NCBI RefSeq assembly: GCF_014695775.1
Contig: NZ_JACJOX010000058.1
Coordinates: forward strand, 62,001 to 126,000
Direction: 5' to 3'
From: Leptolyngbya sp. FACHB-60
Lineage (GTDB): Bacteria > Cyanobacteriota > Cyanobacteriia > Phormidesmidales > Phormidesmidaceae
DNA length: 64,000 bases
Under the pieces are notes generated by a model. That model was not told the DNA's origin and did no database searches. It saw nothing but the letters and a program-made list of their open reading frames with translations. Positions 1 to 8,723 of the stretch are shown piece by piece. The position numbers and the translations under genes are program-made. Positions within the stretch are counted from its first letter, which is position 1, and every line of letters begins with the position of its first letter.

Positions 1-762
1 GGCTATTCGGCGTACCCCCGCGTCATCGACTTTGAGAAGTTTCGCGCGATCGCAGACGAAGTTGGCGCCTACCTGATGGCCGACATTGCCCACATCGCCG
101 GTCTGGTGGCCGCCGGTCATCACCCCAACCCCCTGCCCCACTGTGACGTGGTGACGACCACCACCCATAAAACCCTGCGCGGTCCTCGCGGCGGCCTGAT
201 TTTGACCCGCGATGCCGAACTGGGTAAAAAGTTTGACAAGGCGGTGTTCCCCGGTAGCCAGGGCGGCCCCCTAGAGCACGTAATTGCGGCTAAGGCCGTG
301 GCCTTTGGTGAAGCCCTTAAGCCTGAGTTTCGCACCTACGCTGCTCAAGTGATCGCCAATGCCCAGCGCATGGCTGCTCAGCTCCAGCAGCGAGGCATCA
401 AGGTGGTGTCTGACGGTACCGACAACCACCTGGTGCTGGTCGATCTGCGCTCCATCGGCATGACCGGCAAGCGGGCTGACCAGCTGGTGAGTGAGGTCAA
501 TATCACGGCTAACAAAAACACCGTGCCCTACGACCCCGAGTCGCCCTTTGTCACCAGCGGCCTGCGCCTGGGTTCTCCAGCGATGACCACCCGCGGCATG
601 GGCGAGACTGAGTTCACTGAGATCGCCAACATCATCGCCGATCGCCTGCTCAGCCCTGAGGATGCGGTGATCGCTGAGCACTGCAAGCGTCGGGTGGCGG
701 CTTTGTGCGATCGCTTCCCCCTCTATGCCCACCTGGGCGGGCTAGTTCCGGCCCTGGTCTAA
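1..762 (+). CDS. glyA: Serine hydroxymethyltransferase, C-terminal part (cut by window start)
   Basis: PLP enzyme of cytosolic one-carbon metabolism: serine + tetrahydrofolate to glycine + methylene-tetrahydrofolate. The frame is open from base 1 and reads GYSAYPRVIDFEKFR and then MADIAHIAGL, a core SHMT block. The PLP-binding lysine lies in TTTHKTLRGPRGG. The C-terminal part (TGLRLGSPAMTTRG-like segment, read here as TSGLRLGSPAMTTRG) is also typical. About 253 residues are present, against about 427 in the full enzyme, so the N-terminal third lies outside the window. The methionine at base 76 is internal. The gene ends at TAA 760-762 and is followed by a 317-base gap. Identification is secure. 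Confidence 0.97.
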   Translation, partial: GYSAYPRVIDFEKFRAIADEVGAYLMADIAHIAGLVAAGHHPNPLPHCDVVTTTTHKTLRGPRGGLILTRDAELGKKFDKAVFPGSQGGPLEHVIAAKAVAFGEALKPEFRTYAAQVIANAQRMAAQLQQRGIKVVSDGTDNHLVLVDLRSIGMTGKRADQLVSEVNITANKNTVPYDPESPFVTSGLRLGSPAMTTRGMGETEFTEIANIIADRLLSPEDAVIAEHCKRRVAALCDRFPLYAHLGGLVPALV

Positions 763-810
763 GGGTGTAATACCTTCTCGGGCAAGCCTTTGACCCGTGG
801 GTTAGGCGTT

Positions 811-876
811 AACTCCATGCAAAACCGCAGAAAGTTAGGGTTACCCCTTAATGATCTGTCATAATTGCATGGAGTT
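811..876 (+). terminator. Long-loop inverted repeat after glyA, possible terminator
   Basis: Bases 811-822 (AACTCCATGCAA) and 865-876 (TTGCATGGAGTT) are a perfect 12-bp inverted repeat separated by 42 bases, and the right arm runs into a short T tract. It could end glyA transcription. The long loop and low GC content make it weak as a classical terminator. Nothing else is visible between glyA and the next gene. Confidence 0.35.
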
Positions 877-1079
877 TTTGCTTATTTAACAAGACTCGGC
901 CTATCCTATGGACTGTTTCGGGCCAAATACCCTTTGGCCTGGTTGGACTTGGTTCAGGGCAGCCCCTAGGGCTCCCGAAGTTGTTAGCGATGGCCAACAG
1001 AACTAGTTTGCTGGGGTTGGCCTGGGCTAGGGAGGTGGCTAGCCAGGAGAGAGTTTCTCCAACCATAGAGGGGAGTGAG

Positions 1080-2138
1080 ATGCCGTTTTATCTGTATCAC
1101 GTGTTGGCCTTTGGTATCTCCGCCGCGGTGGTGCTGGGCACAACACCGATCGTGCGCCGCATTGGCCTCAAAAGTGGGCGAGTTGATCAGCCCGGCGAAC
1201 GTAAGGTACACGACAAGCCCATGGTGCGGTTGGGTGGGGTGTCAATTTTTATTGGTACGCTGCTAGCGCTGCTGGTCGTATGGTCCATGGGCGGCTTTAT
1301 TGATGCTGCCGGAGCCCATTTGGCCCCGCCCCAGGAGTTTCAGATTTGGGGGGTTACCCTCGGCGGATTGGCCTTTTTTCTAATTGGCCTCACTGATGAC
1401 CTGTTTGGCCTATCGCCCCTCAGTCGCCTGTTTATGCAGGCGGTGGTGGCTACCATGGCTTGGTATGTGGGCGTGAGCATCGACTTTCTCACCATTCCCT
1501 TCTATGGGCTCACCCAGCTGCCCGACTTCATCAGCTTGCCAGTAACCATTCTGTGGCTGGTGGGCATGGCCAATGCTATCAACTGGATTGACGGGCTCGA
1601 TGGCCTGGCGGCAGGGGTATCCGGCATTGCCGCGCTGATTATGCTGGTGGTGAGTCTCTACATGAACCAGCCCGCAGCGGCGCTAATTGCTGCCGCTCTA
1701 GGCGGTGGAGCCCTGGGCTTTTTGCGTTACAACTTCAACCCAGCCAAAATTTTCATGGGAGATGGGGGAGCCTACTTTATGGGCTTTACCCTAGCGGGAG
1801 TCGGCGTCATCGGCTTGGTTAAAACGGTGACTACTGCTGCCGTACTGCTGCCTTACCTAATTCTGGCGGTCCCGATTCTCGATATGTCGGCTGTGATTCT
1901 CGATCGCCTGCGAGCCGGTAAATCCCCCTTCGTAGCCGACAAGCGCCATCTGCATCACCGGCTGCTTCAGGCGGGGCTGTCCCATCGGGTGACGGTGCTC
2001 TTTATCTACGTGCTGACACTGTGGGCCGGTAGTTTGGCCCTGGCGTTTGCGGGCATGCCTAGCGGCTTGGTCTACGCCCTAGCCGCCACAGCGCTACTCA
2101 GCTACACGGGCTGGCGGCTGCGGCAGCGCACCCGCTGA
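1080..2138 (+). CDS. MraY/WecA-type undecaprenyl-phosphate sugar-1-phosphate transferase
   Basis: Integral membrane enzyme that moves a UDP-sugar phosphate (probably GlcNAc-1-P) onto a polyprenyl phosphate, the first step of a cell-surface glycan. The 352-aa product is almost entirely hydrophobic helices. It carries the family motifs in order: TDDLFG (Asp-Asp), NAINWIDGLDGLAAG, MGDGGAYFMGF and the His cluster DKRHLHHRLL near the C-terminus. The start is ATG 1080 because a GAGGGGAGTGAG ribosome site lies directly upstream; an in-frame extension to 981 lacks one. Its 3' end overlaps the convergent glycosyltransferase by 45 bases. The exact substrate cannot be told from sequence; the set of motifs fits WecA/TagO/RfbE better than MraY. 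Confidence 0.9.
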   Translation: MPFYLYHVLAFGISAAVVLGTTPIVRRIGLKSGRVDQPGERKVHDKPMVRLGGVSIFIGTLLALLVVWSMGGFIDAAGAHLAPPQEFQIWGVTLGGLAFFLIGLTDDLFGLSPLSRLFMQAVVATMAWYVGVSIDFLTIPFYGLTQLPDFISLPVTILWLVGMANAINWIDGLDGLAAGVSGIAALIMLVVSLYMNQPAAALIAAALGGGALGFLRYNFNPAKIFMGDGGAYFMGFTLAGVGVIGLVKTVTTAAVLLPYLILAVPILDMSAVILDRLRAGKSPFVADKRHLHHRLLQAGLSHRVTVLFIYVLTLWAGSLALAFAGMPSGLVYALAATALLSYTGWRLRQRTR

Positions 2139-3905
2139 GGGGCCGTAGGGGTATTCGTAGGCCTGCCGCAAATTGCTAGCGCGATAGACGTGAATCGTTT
2201 CGGTCACTTCGCCGCCGCGCATGAGCGGCACTGTACCTAGCGGCTCAATACTCTCGAAGAGGGGCCGATAGCCGGCTACAATCTCGTCGTCTTGGGCAAA
2301 GCGATTCAACGTCATATAGAGGGCATCTTGCCCAACCCAGTCCTGGGGGTTAAACCAGTAGGCAAATCCGCGTGGGTCTTGGCTAAAGGCCGTCACCGGC
2401 AGATCGACTAGGGGATGAATAGCCATGGCAAAGTAGCCCCCTAGGTAATATTCGTTGGTGAAGACAAATCCCACTTCATCCAGGGCCGCTCGAATTTCGG
2501 GGATATCGGCAAACCGCCGCTTGAGCTGACTGGTGTCGATCAGTTCTGTAGAGCCATCCTGCGCGACGGGGACTAGCCCACCAAACAGGGCGTAGGTGCT
2601 CGGTTTTTGTAGAACGCCCAGCCGTAGGTGGAGCAGCGCCACCATCGACAGAGAGCCTAAAAACAGTCCCGACCCCCACAGCCAGCGGCGAATGAGTCGG
2701 GGGCGATAGCGTTGCCAAACTAGCACCTGAGCAGCTAGCAAAATGACGATGCCCCAGTAGCCTGGAGCAGGCCAGGCAGGCAAAATCTGCTGCTTGCCCC
2801 CCAGCAGGGTAAACAGCAGCATGATTGGCAGTGATAGCCACAGCACTAGCCCCCGTTTGTAGTGCTCCTGGACTGCGTCATCGCCTATGTTGGGGGAGTG
2901 CCAGAACAGCGCCTGCTTGGCACCCTGCCGCGCCGCCACCCACCACAGCGGAAAGCCAAACAGCGGAAACAGGTAAACAATTGACAGTAGCCAGTAGCCC
3001 ACCATTTGTCCCAGGCTAAAGCCGCTGCTTTCAGTGCCCCCGTCAAATCGCATGCCCAGCTGAAAGCGAAAGGAGATCCAGTCGTTCTGACTGTTCCAGT
3101 ACCACAGGGGGAAGAGCGTGAGAATGAAGAGGCCTAAAGCAAGCAGCGTCCAGGGCGATCGCAGCGCCGCTCGGTAGGGCCGATAGGCAGCACAAAATCC
3201 CACTAGACTAACGCCCAGCACAAAACCGTGGTACTTACTTAACCCCGCTAGAGCCACCGTCAGCCCCAGCAGCACAATGCGCCAGGTGGGCACGTAGGTT
3301 GTTTTAACTGCCTCGGAGCCCCCAGTGTGGCTGCTAGAGGGGAAAAATTCCCAGGCGGCCACCAGCAGCGTGGCGCTCCAAAACAAAATCAGCCCGTTGT
3401 CGGGAGAGGTGAGAATACCAAAGCCGATGACAAGCAGCGGTATCAGCGTGACAAGGGCCACGGTCATCTGCCCTACCGCCGCCGAAAACAGCCGTGATGC
3501 CGCCAGGTACAGCAGCCCCAAGCTGAGGCAGTAGAGCAGCAGCGCCCCTAGGCGAATGGTGAAAGGTGAAATGACCCCGGTGAGCCACCAGCCAATCCCG
3601 GTCGTGAGGGCCACCATGGGTGGATGGTCGAAATAGCTTAGGCTCAGGTAGCGGCTGTAGAGATAGTAGTAGGCTTCGTCAAACCCTGGAAAGAACCAGA
3701 CCGCCACGATAGTGCGGTAGAGCAGGCCCCCTAACACGAGGGCTAGCAGCCCGGTGGCCCAGCCCGGTTTGCGATCGCCCCCTAGGGCGGGTTTTTGATC
3801 ATCGCCCCCGGCGGCTCTATCCCCCTCGCTCCAACCTGCCATCGGGTAGCCTCCCCTAAACAACCAACGCGCGACATAATCTAGGGACTTTGCCAATGAG
3901 CCCAA
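2094..3905 (-). CDS. Family-39 (PMT/ArnT-like) membrane glycosyltransferase
   Basis: Polytopic membrane glycosyltransferase expected to use a polyprenyl-phosphate sugar as donor and to act on the outer face of the membrane. The 603-aa product has a polar N-terminus (about 45 residues) and then about a dozen hydrophobic helices. The first periplasmic loop holds FDEAYYYLYSRYLSLSYFDHPP; the acidic D-E and the DHPP are the hallmark of the PMT_2/ArnT fold. The C-terminal soluble part contains TNEYYLGGYFAM. It converges on the phosphosugar transferase and overlaps it by 45 bases, so the pair may serve the same glycan although they are not an operon. The acceptor is unknown. Confidence 0.85.
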   Translation of the reverse strand: MGSLAKSLDYVARWLFRGGYPMAGWSEGDRAAGGDDQKPALGGDRKPGWATGLLALVLGGLLYRTIVAVWFFPGFDEAYYYLYSRYLSLSYFDHPPMVALTTGIGWWLTGVISPFTIRLGALLLYCLSLGLLYLAASRLFSAAVGQMTVALVTLIPLLVIGFGILTSPDNGLILFWSATLLVAAWEFFPSSSHTGGSEAVKTTYVPTWRIVLLGLTVALAGLSKYHGFVLGVSLVGFCAAYRPYRAALRSPWTLLALGLFILTLFPLWYWNSQNDWISFRFQLGMRFDGGTESSGFSLGQMVGYWLLSIVYLFPLFGFPLWWVAARQGAKQALFWHSPNIGDDAVQEHYKRGLVLWLSLPIMLLFTLLGGKQQILPAWPAPGYWGIVILLAAQVLVWQRYRPRLIRRWLWGSGLFLGSLSMVALLHLRLGVLQKPSTYALFGGLVPVAQDGSTELIDTSQLKRRFADIPEIRAALDEVGFVFTNEYYLGGYFAMAIHPLVDLPVTAFSQDPRGFAYWFNPQDWVGQDALYMTLNRFAQDDEIVAGYRPLFESIEPLGTVPLMRGGEVTETIHVYRASNLRQAYEYPYGPSAGALPQPPARVAE

Positions 3906-3997
3906 GGGGCTTTTCCTGGCTTCCCTGCAATGGCCATAATGACACTATTGCGCCTCGGCCATCCCTTCCCCGGCCCATTTCGCCCTCAGGACGTTCT

Positions 3998-5320
3998 ATG
4001 ACCTCAAGCCCAGCGTTTCAGCCCTCCGAGACAGACTCGCCCGCTGGCACCAGAAGTGCAGAAATTATCTGCGTGGGCACTGAGCTGCTGCTGGGGGATA
4101 TTCTCAATGGCAACGCCCAGTTTTTGGCTAAAGAGCTGGCCAGTCTAGGCATTGCCCACTACTACCAAACCGTTGTAGGTGACAACCCGGCTCGCATTCA
4201 GCAGGCGGTGACTACCGCAGCCGAGCGGTTTGCGAAGCCTTCCGGTGCGGAATCGCAGCTCCTGCTCTTCACCGGCGGTCTAGGCCCTACCCCCGATGAC
4301 CTCACTATAGAGACGCTGGCTGACCTGTTTGGTGCCCCCCTGGTTGAGCACCCTAACCTACTGGCTGATATTGAGGCCAAATTTACCGCCCGGGGCCGAA
4401 CCATGCCCCCCAGCAACCGCAAACAGGCGCTGCTGCCCGAGGGGGCGATGGTGCTACCCAACCCCCAGGGCACTGCTCCCGGCATTATCTGGTCGCCCCG
4501 GCCTGGCTTAACCCTAATGACATTTCCCGGCGTGCCGCGAGAAATGCAGGCAATGTGGAAAGAAACTGCCGTGCCCTATCTGCGCGCCCAGGGCTGGGTG
4601 ACGACCACTATTGTCAGCCGCATGCTGCGGTTTTGGGGCATTAGTGAATCGTCTCTAGCAGAGCAGGTCGCTGCTTACCTAAGTCAAGGCAACCCGACGG
4701 TCGCCCCCTACGCCAGCAAAGGCGAAGCCAAGCTGCGCATTAGCGCGCGGGCCGACTCCACCACTGCGGCCCTGGCCAAAATTGAGCCGATCGAAGCTGG
4801 CATTCGGGCGTTAGTCGGCGCTGACTGCTACGGTGCCGATGACGATACGCTGGCCTCGGTGGTTGGCAAACTGCTGCGGTTGCGGCAGCAAACCGTCGCT
4901 GTAGCCGAGTCTTGTACGGGCGGTGGCTTAGGGCAGCTCTTGACCGACATTGCCGGCAGCTCTGCTTACTTTTACGGAGGCGTGATTGCCTACGACAACC
5001 GGGTTAAGGTCAATCTTCTCAAGGTGGATGCCGCTGTTTTAGAGGAGCAGGGAGCGGTGAGTGCGATCGTGGCCGAGCAGATGGCTCTAGGGGCTAAGGC
5101 GCTGCTGCAAACAGACTGGGCCTTGAGCATCACTGGCATCGCTGGACCAGACGGGGGCAGCGAGACTAAACCCGTAGGCTTGGTTTATATTGGCCTGGCT
5201 ACTCCCGAGGGCAATGTGTTGACGTATAAACACGAGTTTTCTGGCTATCGGGGGCGCGACTGGGTGCGCCAGCTCAGTGCCCTCTCTGCCTTAGATGCTC
5301 TACGACGCAACCTGCTGTAA
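3998..5320 (+). CDS. cinA: CinA-like protein, MoCF domain plus nicotinamide-nucleotide amidase domain
   Basis: Cytosolic two-domain protein. The N-terminal MoCF-like (COG1058) domain holds EIICVGTELLLGDILNGN and FTGGLGPTPDDLTIE. The C-terminal CinA domain (about residues 275-440) holds VAESCTGGGLGQLL, AYFYGGVIAYDN and SITGIAGPDGG, and in other bacteria deamidates NMN to nicotinate mononucleotide. The product is 440 aa, a normal length. ATG 3998 is preferred over the open frame from 3890, which would run into the divergent glycosyltransferase gene. The first 20 residues before AEIICVG are a non-conserved extension. No operon partner is evident. Confidence 0.93.
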   Translation: MTSSPAFQPSETDSPAGTRSAEIICVGTELLLGDILNGNAQFLAKELASLGIAHYYQTVVGDNPARIQQAVTTAAERFAKPSGAESQLLLFTGGLGPTPDDLTIETLADLFGAPLVEHPNLLADIEAKFTARGRTMPPSNRKQALLPEGAMVLPNPQGTAPGIIWSPRPGLTLMTFPGVPREMQAMWKETAVPYLRAQGWVTTTIVSRMLRFWGISESSLAEQVAAYLSQGNPTVAPYASKGEAKLRISARADSTTAALAKIEPIEAGIRALVGADCYGADDDTLASVVGKLLRLRQQTVAVAESCTGGGLGQLLTDIAGSSAYFYGGVIAYDNRVKVNLLKVDAAVLEEQGAVSAIVAEQMALGAKALLQTDWALSITGIAGPDGGSETKPVGLVYIGLATPEGNVLTYKHEFSGYRGRDWVRQLSALSALDALRRNLL

Positions 5321-5447
5321 CGTAGGTTGATCATTTGCTTCAAATGGCTATTATGTAATTATGGATAAATGCAGCCCCCATCTGGCCTAGAGCTGGTTTT
5401 AGGTAAGAGCAACCAGGGTGGCATGTGCCAGTAAGGAGTTTGCCCTA

Positions 5448-5579
5448 ATGGACTACATCGAAAAGGCTCTCGAAAAGCTGAGCGACTGGGTTGATAGAGT
5501 AATTGAAGCTCTATTTGGCCCTGAGCATCAAGCAGAACCTGACTTGATTCCTATTCCGGTAGAAGAACCCCGCCGTTAG
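5448..5579 (+). CDS. 43-residue small protein of unknown function
   Basis: ATG 5448 follows a strong GTAAGGAG ribosome site (5431-5438) and the frame closes at TAG 5577. The product starts MDYIEKALEKLSDWVDRVIEAL, an amphipathic helix, followed by FGPEHQ and an acidic, proline-rich tail DLIPIPVEEPRR. The regular heptad-like N-terminus, the ribosome site and natural codon use argue that it is translated. I believe similar MDY...FGP...LIPIPV proteins of 40-60 residues occur in other cyanobacteria, but could not check. It sits alone between cinA and aroQ. Function unknown; a small membrane- or complex-associated subunit is possible. Confidence 0.7.
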   Translation: MDYIEKALEKLSDWVDRVIEALFGPEHQAEPDLIPIPVEEPRR

Positions 5580-5738
5580 GGGTGCTCTTGAAAATTTTTT
5601 AACTAGAGTCTAGCGATGCTGTCGCTTGATATTATTCTTGAGTGCGGCACTCGATACTTAGGTTGTTGTGCTCGTACAGAGAATAAGCAAGCAAATGGTA
5701 TTGCTAGCGTGAATATTAATACATAAGGACAACGATCA

Positions 5739-6200
5739 TTGCTAAGGGTTCAAGTTGTTCACGGCCCAAATCTCAACATGCTGGGCTTGCGAGAACCCGA
5801 GATCTATGGTCGGCAAACTCTAGCTACCATCGAGGCGTCTTTAGAGACTGAAGCGATCGCCCTAGGCGTTTCATTGGATTGTTTTCAATCCAACAGCGAA
5901 GGGGCGCTTGTGGACTGCATCCAGGCGGCCTTTGGGCAAAAAGATGGCATTTTAATTAATCCTGGGGCTTATACCCACACTAGCGTGGCCCTTCGAGATG
6001 CGATCGCAGCTGTTGGCCTTCCCACCGTTGAGGTACATCTCAGCAACATTCACCAGCGCGAGGCCTTTCGCCATCACTCCTATATTGCTGCGGTGGCCGT
6101 AGGCCAAATCTGCGGCTTTGGCGCTGACAGCTATCGCCTAGGGCTGCACGCGCTGGTAAAACACCTTAAAGACCGGCATCAAGTGCCCGCAGATTCTTAG
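5739..6200 (+). CDS. aroQ: Type II 3-dehydroquinate dehydratase
   Basis: Third step of the shikimate pathway, 3-dehydroquinate to 3-dehydroshikimate, by a cytosolic dodecamer. The 153-aa product has the family signature HGPNLNMLGLREPEIYG, then QSNSEGALVDCIQ, the catalytic-loop region LINPGAYTHTSVALRDA (catalytic His) and VEVHLSNIHQREAFRHHS. The start is TTG 5739, preceded by a TAAGGACA ribosome site; homologues begin at this point. It is followed after 42 bases by miaE and may be co-transcribed with it. Confidence 0.95.
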   Translation: MLRVQVVHGPNLNMLGLREPEIYGRQTLATIEASLETEAIALGVSLDCFQSNSEGALVDCIQAAFGQKDGILINPGAYTHTSVALRDAIAAVGLPTVEVHLSNIHQREAFRHHSYIAAVAVGQICGFGADSYRLGLHALVKHLKDRHQVPADS

Positions 6201-6242
6201 TGGTTTAGACTGAGATCGGCGCTAAACCCTCTCCGAGGTTGC

Positions 6243-6833
6243 ATGGCCACTGCCACGATTAAATTTTTAGAGATGCCAACCTCCCAGGCGTGGGTTGAGC
6301 AAGCTCTGGCTAATCTAGACGTGATTTTGGTCGATCACGCCCAGTGTGAGCGCAAGGCGGCGGGGGTGGCCATGAGCTTGATCAACCGCTATCCGTCAGA
6401 TGCTGAGTTAGTGAAAGCGCTAACCGCGATCGCCCAAGAAGAACTGGCCCACTTTGCCCAGGTCAACCAGTGGCTGGAGCGCCGCGATATTCCCTTTGGC
6501 CCCTTGCCGCCACCTCCCTATGGAGCCGCTCTGCATCAGCAGGTGCGCTCCGTCGAACCCCATCGTCAGCTTGACGTGCTGCTGGTGTCGGCTCTGATCG
6601 AGGCCCGCAGCCACGAGCGGTTAGGACTGTTGGGCCAGCACTGCCCCGATCCAGAATTAGCCCAGTTTTACCGTAGTCTTATGGCTTCAGAGGCTCGCCA
6701 TTATGGTGCTTACTGGGTATTGGCTACCGGGCGCTTTCCCCGTGCTGAGGTAGAAGGGCGGCTAGCTGAATTGGCCGCTGCCGAAAGCGAGATTTTGACT
6801 CGCCTTCACCCCCAACCCCGCGTTCATAGCTAG
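6243..6833 (+). CDS. miaE: tRNA-(ms2io6A37) hydroxylase, MiaE-like di-iron protein
   Basis: Ferritin-like di-iron monooxygenase that hydroxylates the isopentenyl group of ms2i6A at tRNA position 37. The 196-aa product shows the four carboxylate/His helices: DHAQCERKAAG (Glu), AQEELAHFAQV (E-E-x-x-H), EARSHERLG (E...H-E) and SEARHYGAYW (E-x-x-H). Length and motif order match MiaE rather than a storage ferritin. It lies ten bases upstream of a GNAT gene, so the two are probably co-transcribed. Confidence 0.88.
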   Translation: MATATIKFLEMPTSQAWVEQALANLDVILVDHAQCERKAAGVAMSLINRYPSDAELVKALTAIAQEELAHFAQVNQWLERRDIPFGPLPPPPYGAALHQQVRSVEPHRQLDVLLVSALIEARSHERLGLLGQHCPDPELAQFYRSLMASEARHYGAYWVLATGRFPRAEVEGRLAELAAAESEILTRLHPQPRVHS

Positions 6834-6842
6834 AGACGTTCG

Positions 6843-7361
6843 ATGCCGCTAGAACACCGCAGCACCTTTGGCCCTTACCTAATTCGCAGTTGGCAGCCGG
6901 GCGATCGCGCCGCCGCCGTTGCCGTCATTGGCGAGGTGTTGCAGGAATACCGCCTCACCTGCGAACCGACCGACAGCGATCGCGATGCCCTAGAAGTAGA
7001 AGATTGCTATTGGAAGACGGGTGGCGAATTTTGGGTAGTGGAAATCGACGGCGTGCTGGTTGGTACCGCTGGCTATCGTCCTACCCAGCGTGGGGATCGC
7101 GCGGTGGAGCTGCGCAAGATGTATCTGCTACCCCAGGCGCGGGGGCAAGGGCTGGGACGCTACCTGCTTAGCACGCTAGAGTCTGCTGTTTGGCACCGCG
7201 GCTTCACCGATATCTGGCTAGAAACCACCTCGGTGCTAAAAGAGGCGGTAGGGCTGTACGAAGCCAGTGGTTATGAAGCTGCCACTGGGGTCGAGACGGC
7301 TCGATGCGATCGCGTCTACCGTAAGCGCCTGCCTTCCCCAGCCAACCAGGCCATCGGGTAG
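6843..7361 (+). CDS. GNAT-family N-acetyltransferase
   Basis: Acetyl-CoA-dependent acetyltransferase of unknown substrate, 172 aa. The acetyl-CoA pyrophosphate loop is visible as QARGQGLGRYLLS after the typical strand VELRKMYLLP, and the C-terminal part LYEASGYE is the usual last strand of the GNAT fold. It begins ten bases after miaE. Family is clear; the substrate is not predictable. Confidence 0.88.
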   Translation: MPLEHRSTFGPYLIRSWQPGDRAAAVAVIGEVLQEYRLTCEPTDSDRDALEVEDCYWKTGGEFWVVEIDGVLVGTAGYRPTQRGDRAVELRKMYLLPQARGQGLGRYLLSTLESAVWHRGFTDIWLETTSVLKEAVGLYEASGYEAATGVETARCDRVYRKRLPSPANQAIG

Positions 7362-7437
7362 AAACACGGGCCTAAGTCTAATGGCCAGAAGTTAGCTATA
7401 ATCGCCACATTAATTCTGGAATACTGGCTAGACAGCT

Positions 7438-7989
7438 TTGATTGCCATCTATCCCGGCAGTTTTGACCCCATTACCTTGGGCCATTTAGACATTATTACC
7501 CGCGGCAGTCGATTGTTTGAGCGGGTGATTGTGCTGGTGTCTAGCAACCCCAACAAGGTGCCAATGTTTTCTACCGACGAGCGCATCCAGCAAATTGAGC
7601 GATCGGTGAGGCATCTCAACAATATTGACATTGACCACTACGATGGTCTCACCATTAACTACGCCAGGCAGCGCCATGCCCAGGTGCTGCTGCGAGGGCT
7701 GCGAGTGCTCTCCGATTTCGAAAAAGAGCTGCAAATGGCGCATACTAATAAGACCCTAGCCGATGATATTGAGACTCTTTTCCTATCGACCTCCACAGAG
7801 TACAGCTTTCTTAGCAGCAGCCTGGTCAAAGAAATCGCTCGCTTTGGCGGCCCTATCGACCACCTTGTTCCCCACCATGTAGCGCGAGACATTTACCAAT
7901 GCTACGCCCAGACCCTGCCCGCCTCAATGCCCAGCCCCGCAGCTCCCAGTCCCGCAGTGCCGGTGCCCAAGCCAATGGATTGTCTGTAG
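7438..7989 (+). CDS. coaD: Phosphopantetheine adenylyltransferase with proline-rich tail
   Basis: Penultimate step of coenzyme A synthesis: ATP + 4'-phosphopantetheine to dephospho-CoA. The start is TTG 7438, because IAIYPGSFDPITLGHLDII (nucleotidyltransferase H-x-G-H type motif TLGH) begins immediately. The C-terminal STSTEYSFLSSSLVKEIA segment is also diagnostic. The product is 183 aa; CoaD normally ends near residue 160 at VARDIYQC, and here a Pro/Ala/Ser-rich tail of about 20 residues follows. That tail is encoded in DNA that overlaps the possible 5' end of the next gene by 91 bases. Confidence 0.94.
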   Translation: MIAIYPGSFDPITLGHLDIITRGSRLFERVIVLVSSNPNKVPMFSTDERIQQIERSVRHLNNIDIDHYDGLTINYARQRHAQVLLRGLRVLSDFEKELQMAHTNKTLADDIETLFLSTSTEYSFLSSSLVKEIARFGGPIDHLVPHHVARDIYQCYAQTLPASMPSPAAPSPAVPVPKPMDCL

Positions 7990-8723
7990 AGGCGACGGAA
8001 ACGAAATCGGACTTGCCTAACCCCGGCGACATTGATATTCAACAGGAGCTGAATAAGCTCGAAGAGCTGATTTTGGCCAGTCCCCGGGTGCCCTTTAGTG
8101 GTCGTACCCTGGTCGATGAGGATCAGCTGCTTGACCAACTCGATGCTATTCGCCTCAACCTGCCGCCGGCCTTTCGCCAGGCTGTGCAAATTTTGCAGCA
8201 GCGCAACAGTCTCCTTACCGAAGCTGAGCGCTACGCCCAAGAACTGATCGCCGCTGCTGAGCAGGAGGCAGCCCAAATACTCGATGAGCTTGGCATCGTG
8301 CGCCAGGCCGAGCACATGGCCCAACAGGTGAAAACCCAGGCCCAGCAAGACTGCGATGGTCTGCGTACCAAGGTAATGGGTGACATCGAGCAAATGCAGA
8401 TTCAAGCTCAGCGCGAGTGGGAGGCCCTGCGCCAAAAGGCCCTAGACGAGCAAGACATGATTCAGCAGGAGGCCGATGGCTATGCTGATCAGGTGCTCTC
8501 TAGCGTAGAGCAGCAGCTCTCGCAGATGTTGCGGATTATTCAAAACGGGCGCAGCCACCTTCAGCCGCCGAAAGAAGCCCCAGTACCTGTTCCAACCCAG
8601 CGGCCTAAATCCAATAAAGGTGGGCCGCCCAGTGCTGTGCCAGCAGCCCCCCGTGTCGATGGGGGAAGCGATCGCTCTTCAAATCGCCCTCGTCCACCGC
8701 AAAAGTCTGACCCCTCTGCATGA
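7899..8723 (+). CDS. DivIVA-like coiled-coil protein between coaD and ruvA
   Basis: Cytosolic protein of up to 274 aa. After a variable N-terminus (about residues 1-45) comes a conserved part starting near DIQQELNKLEELILASPRVP, with TLVDEDQLLDQLDAIRLNLP, and then a long Gln/Glu/Ala-rich coiled coil (about 90-215) and a Pro-rich C-terminus. The LNLP...A..IL segment followed by coiled coil resembles cyanobacterial DivIVA-domain proteins. ATG 7899 overlaps coaD by 91 bases; TTG 7980 is an alternative and would remove the low-complexity start. Its TGA overlaps the ruvA ATG (ATGA), so translation is coupled. A role in cell shape or division is an inference from family resemblance only. Confidence 0.8.
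   Translation: MLRPDPARLNAQPRSSQSRSAGAQANGLSVEATETKSDLPNPGDIDIQQELNKLEELILASPRVPFSGRTLVDEDQLLDQLDAIRLNLPPAFRQAVQILQQRNSLLTEAERYAQELIAAAEQEAAQILDELGIVRQAEHMAQQVKTQAQQDCDGLRTKVMGDIEQMQIQAQREWEALRQKALDEQDMIQQEADGYADQVLSSVEQQLSQMLRIIQNGRSHLQPPKEAPVPVPTQRPKSNKGGPPSAVPAAPRVDGGSDRSSNRPRPPQKSDPSA

Noticed and set aside
3890..3997. cinA starting at ATG 3890
   Set aside because: It would overlap the divergent glycosyltransferase start and adds a non-conserved leader; ATG 3998 is better.
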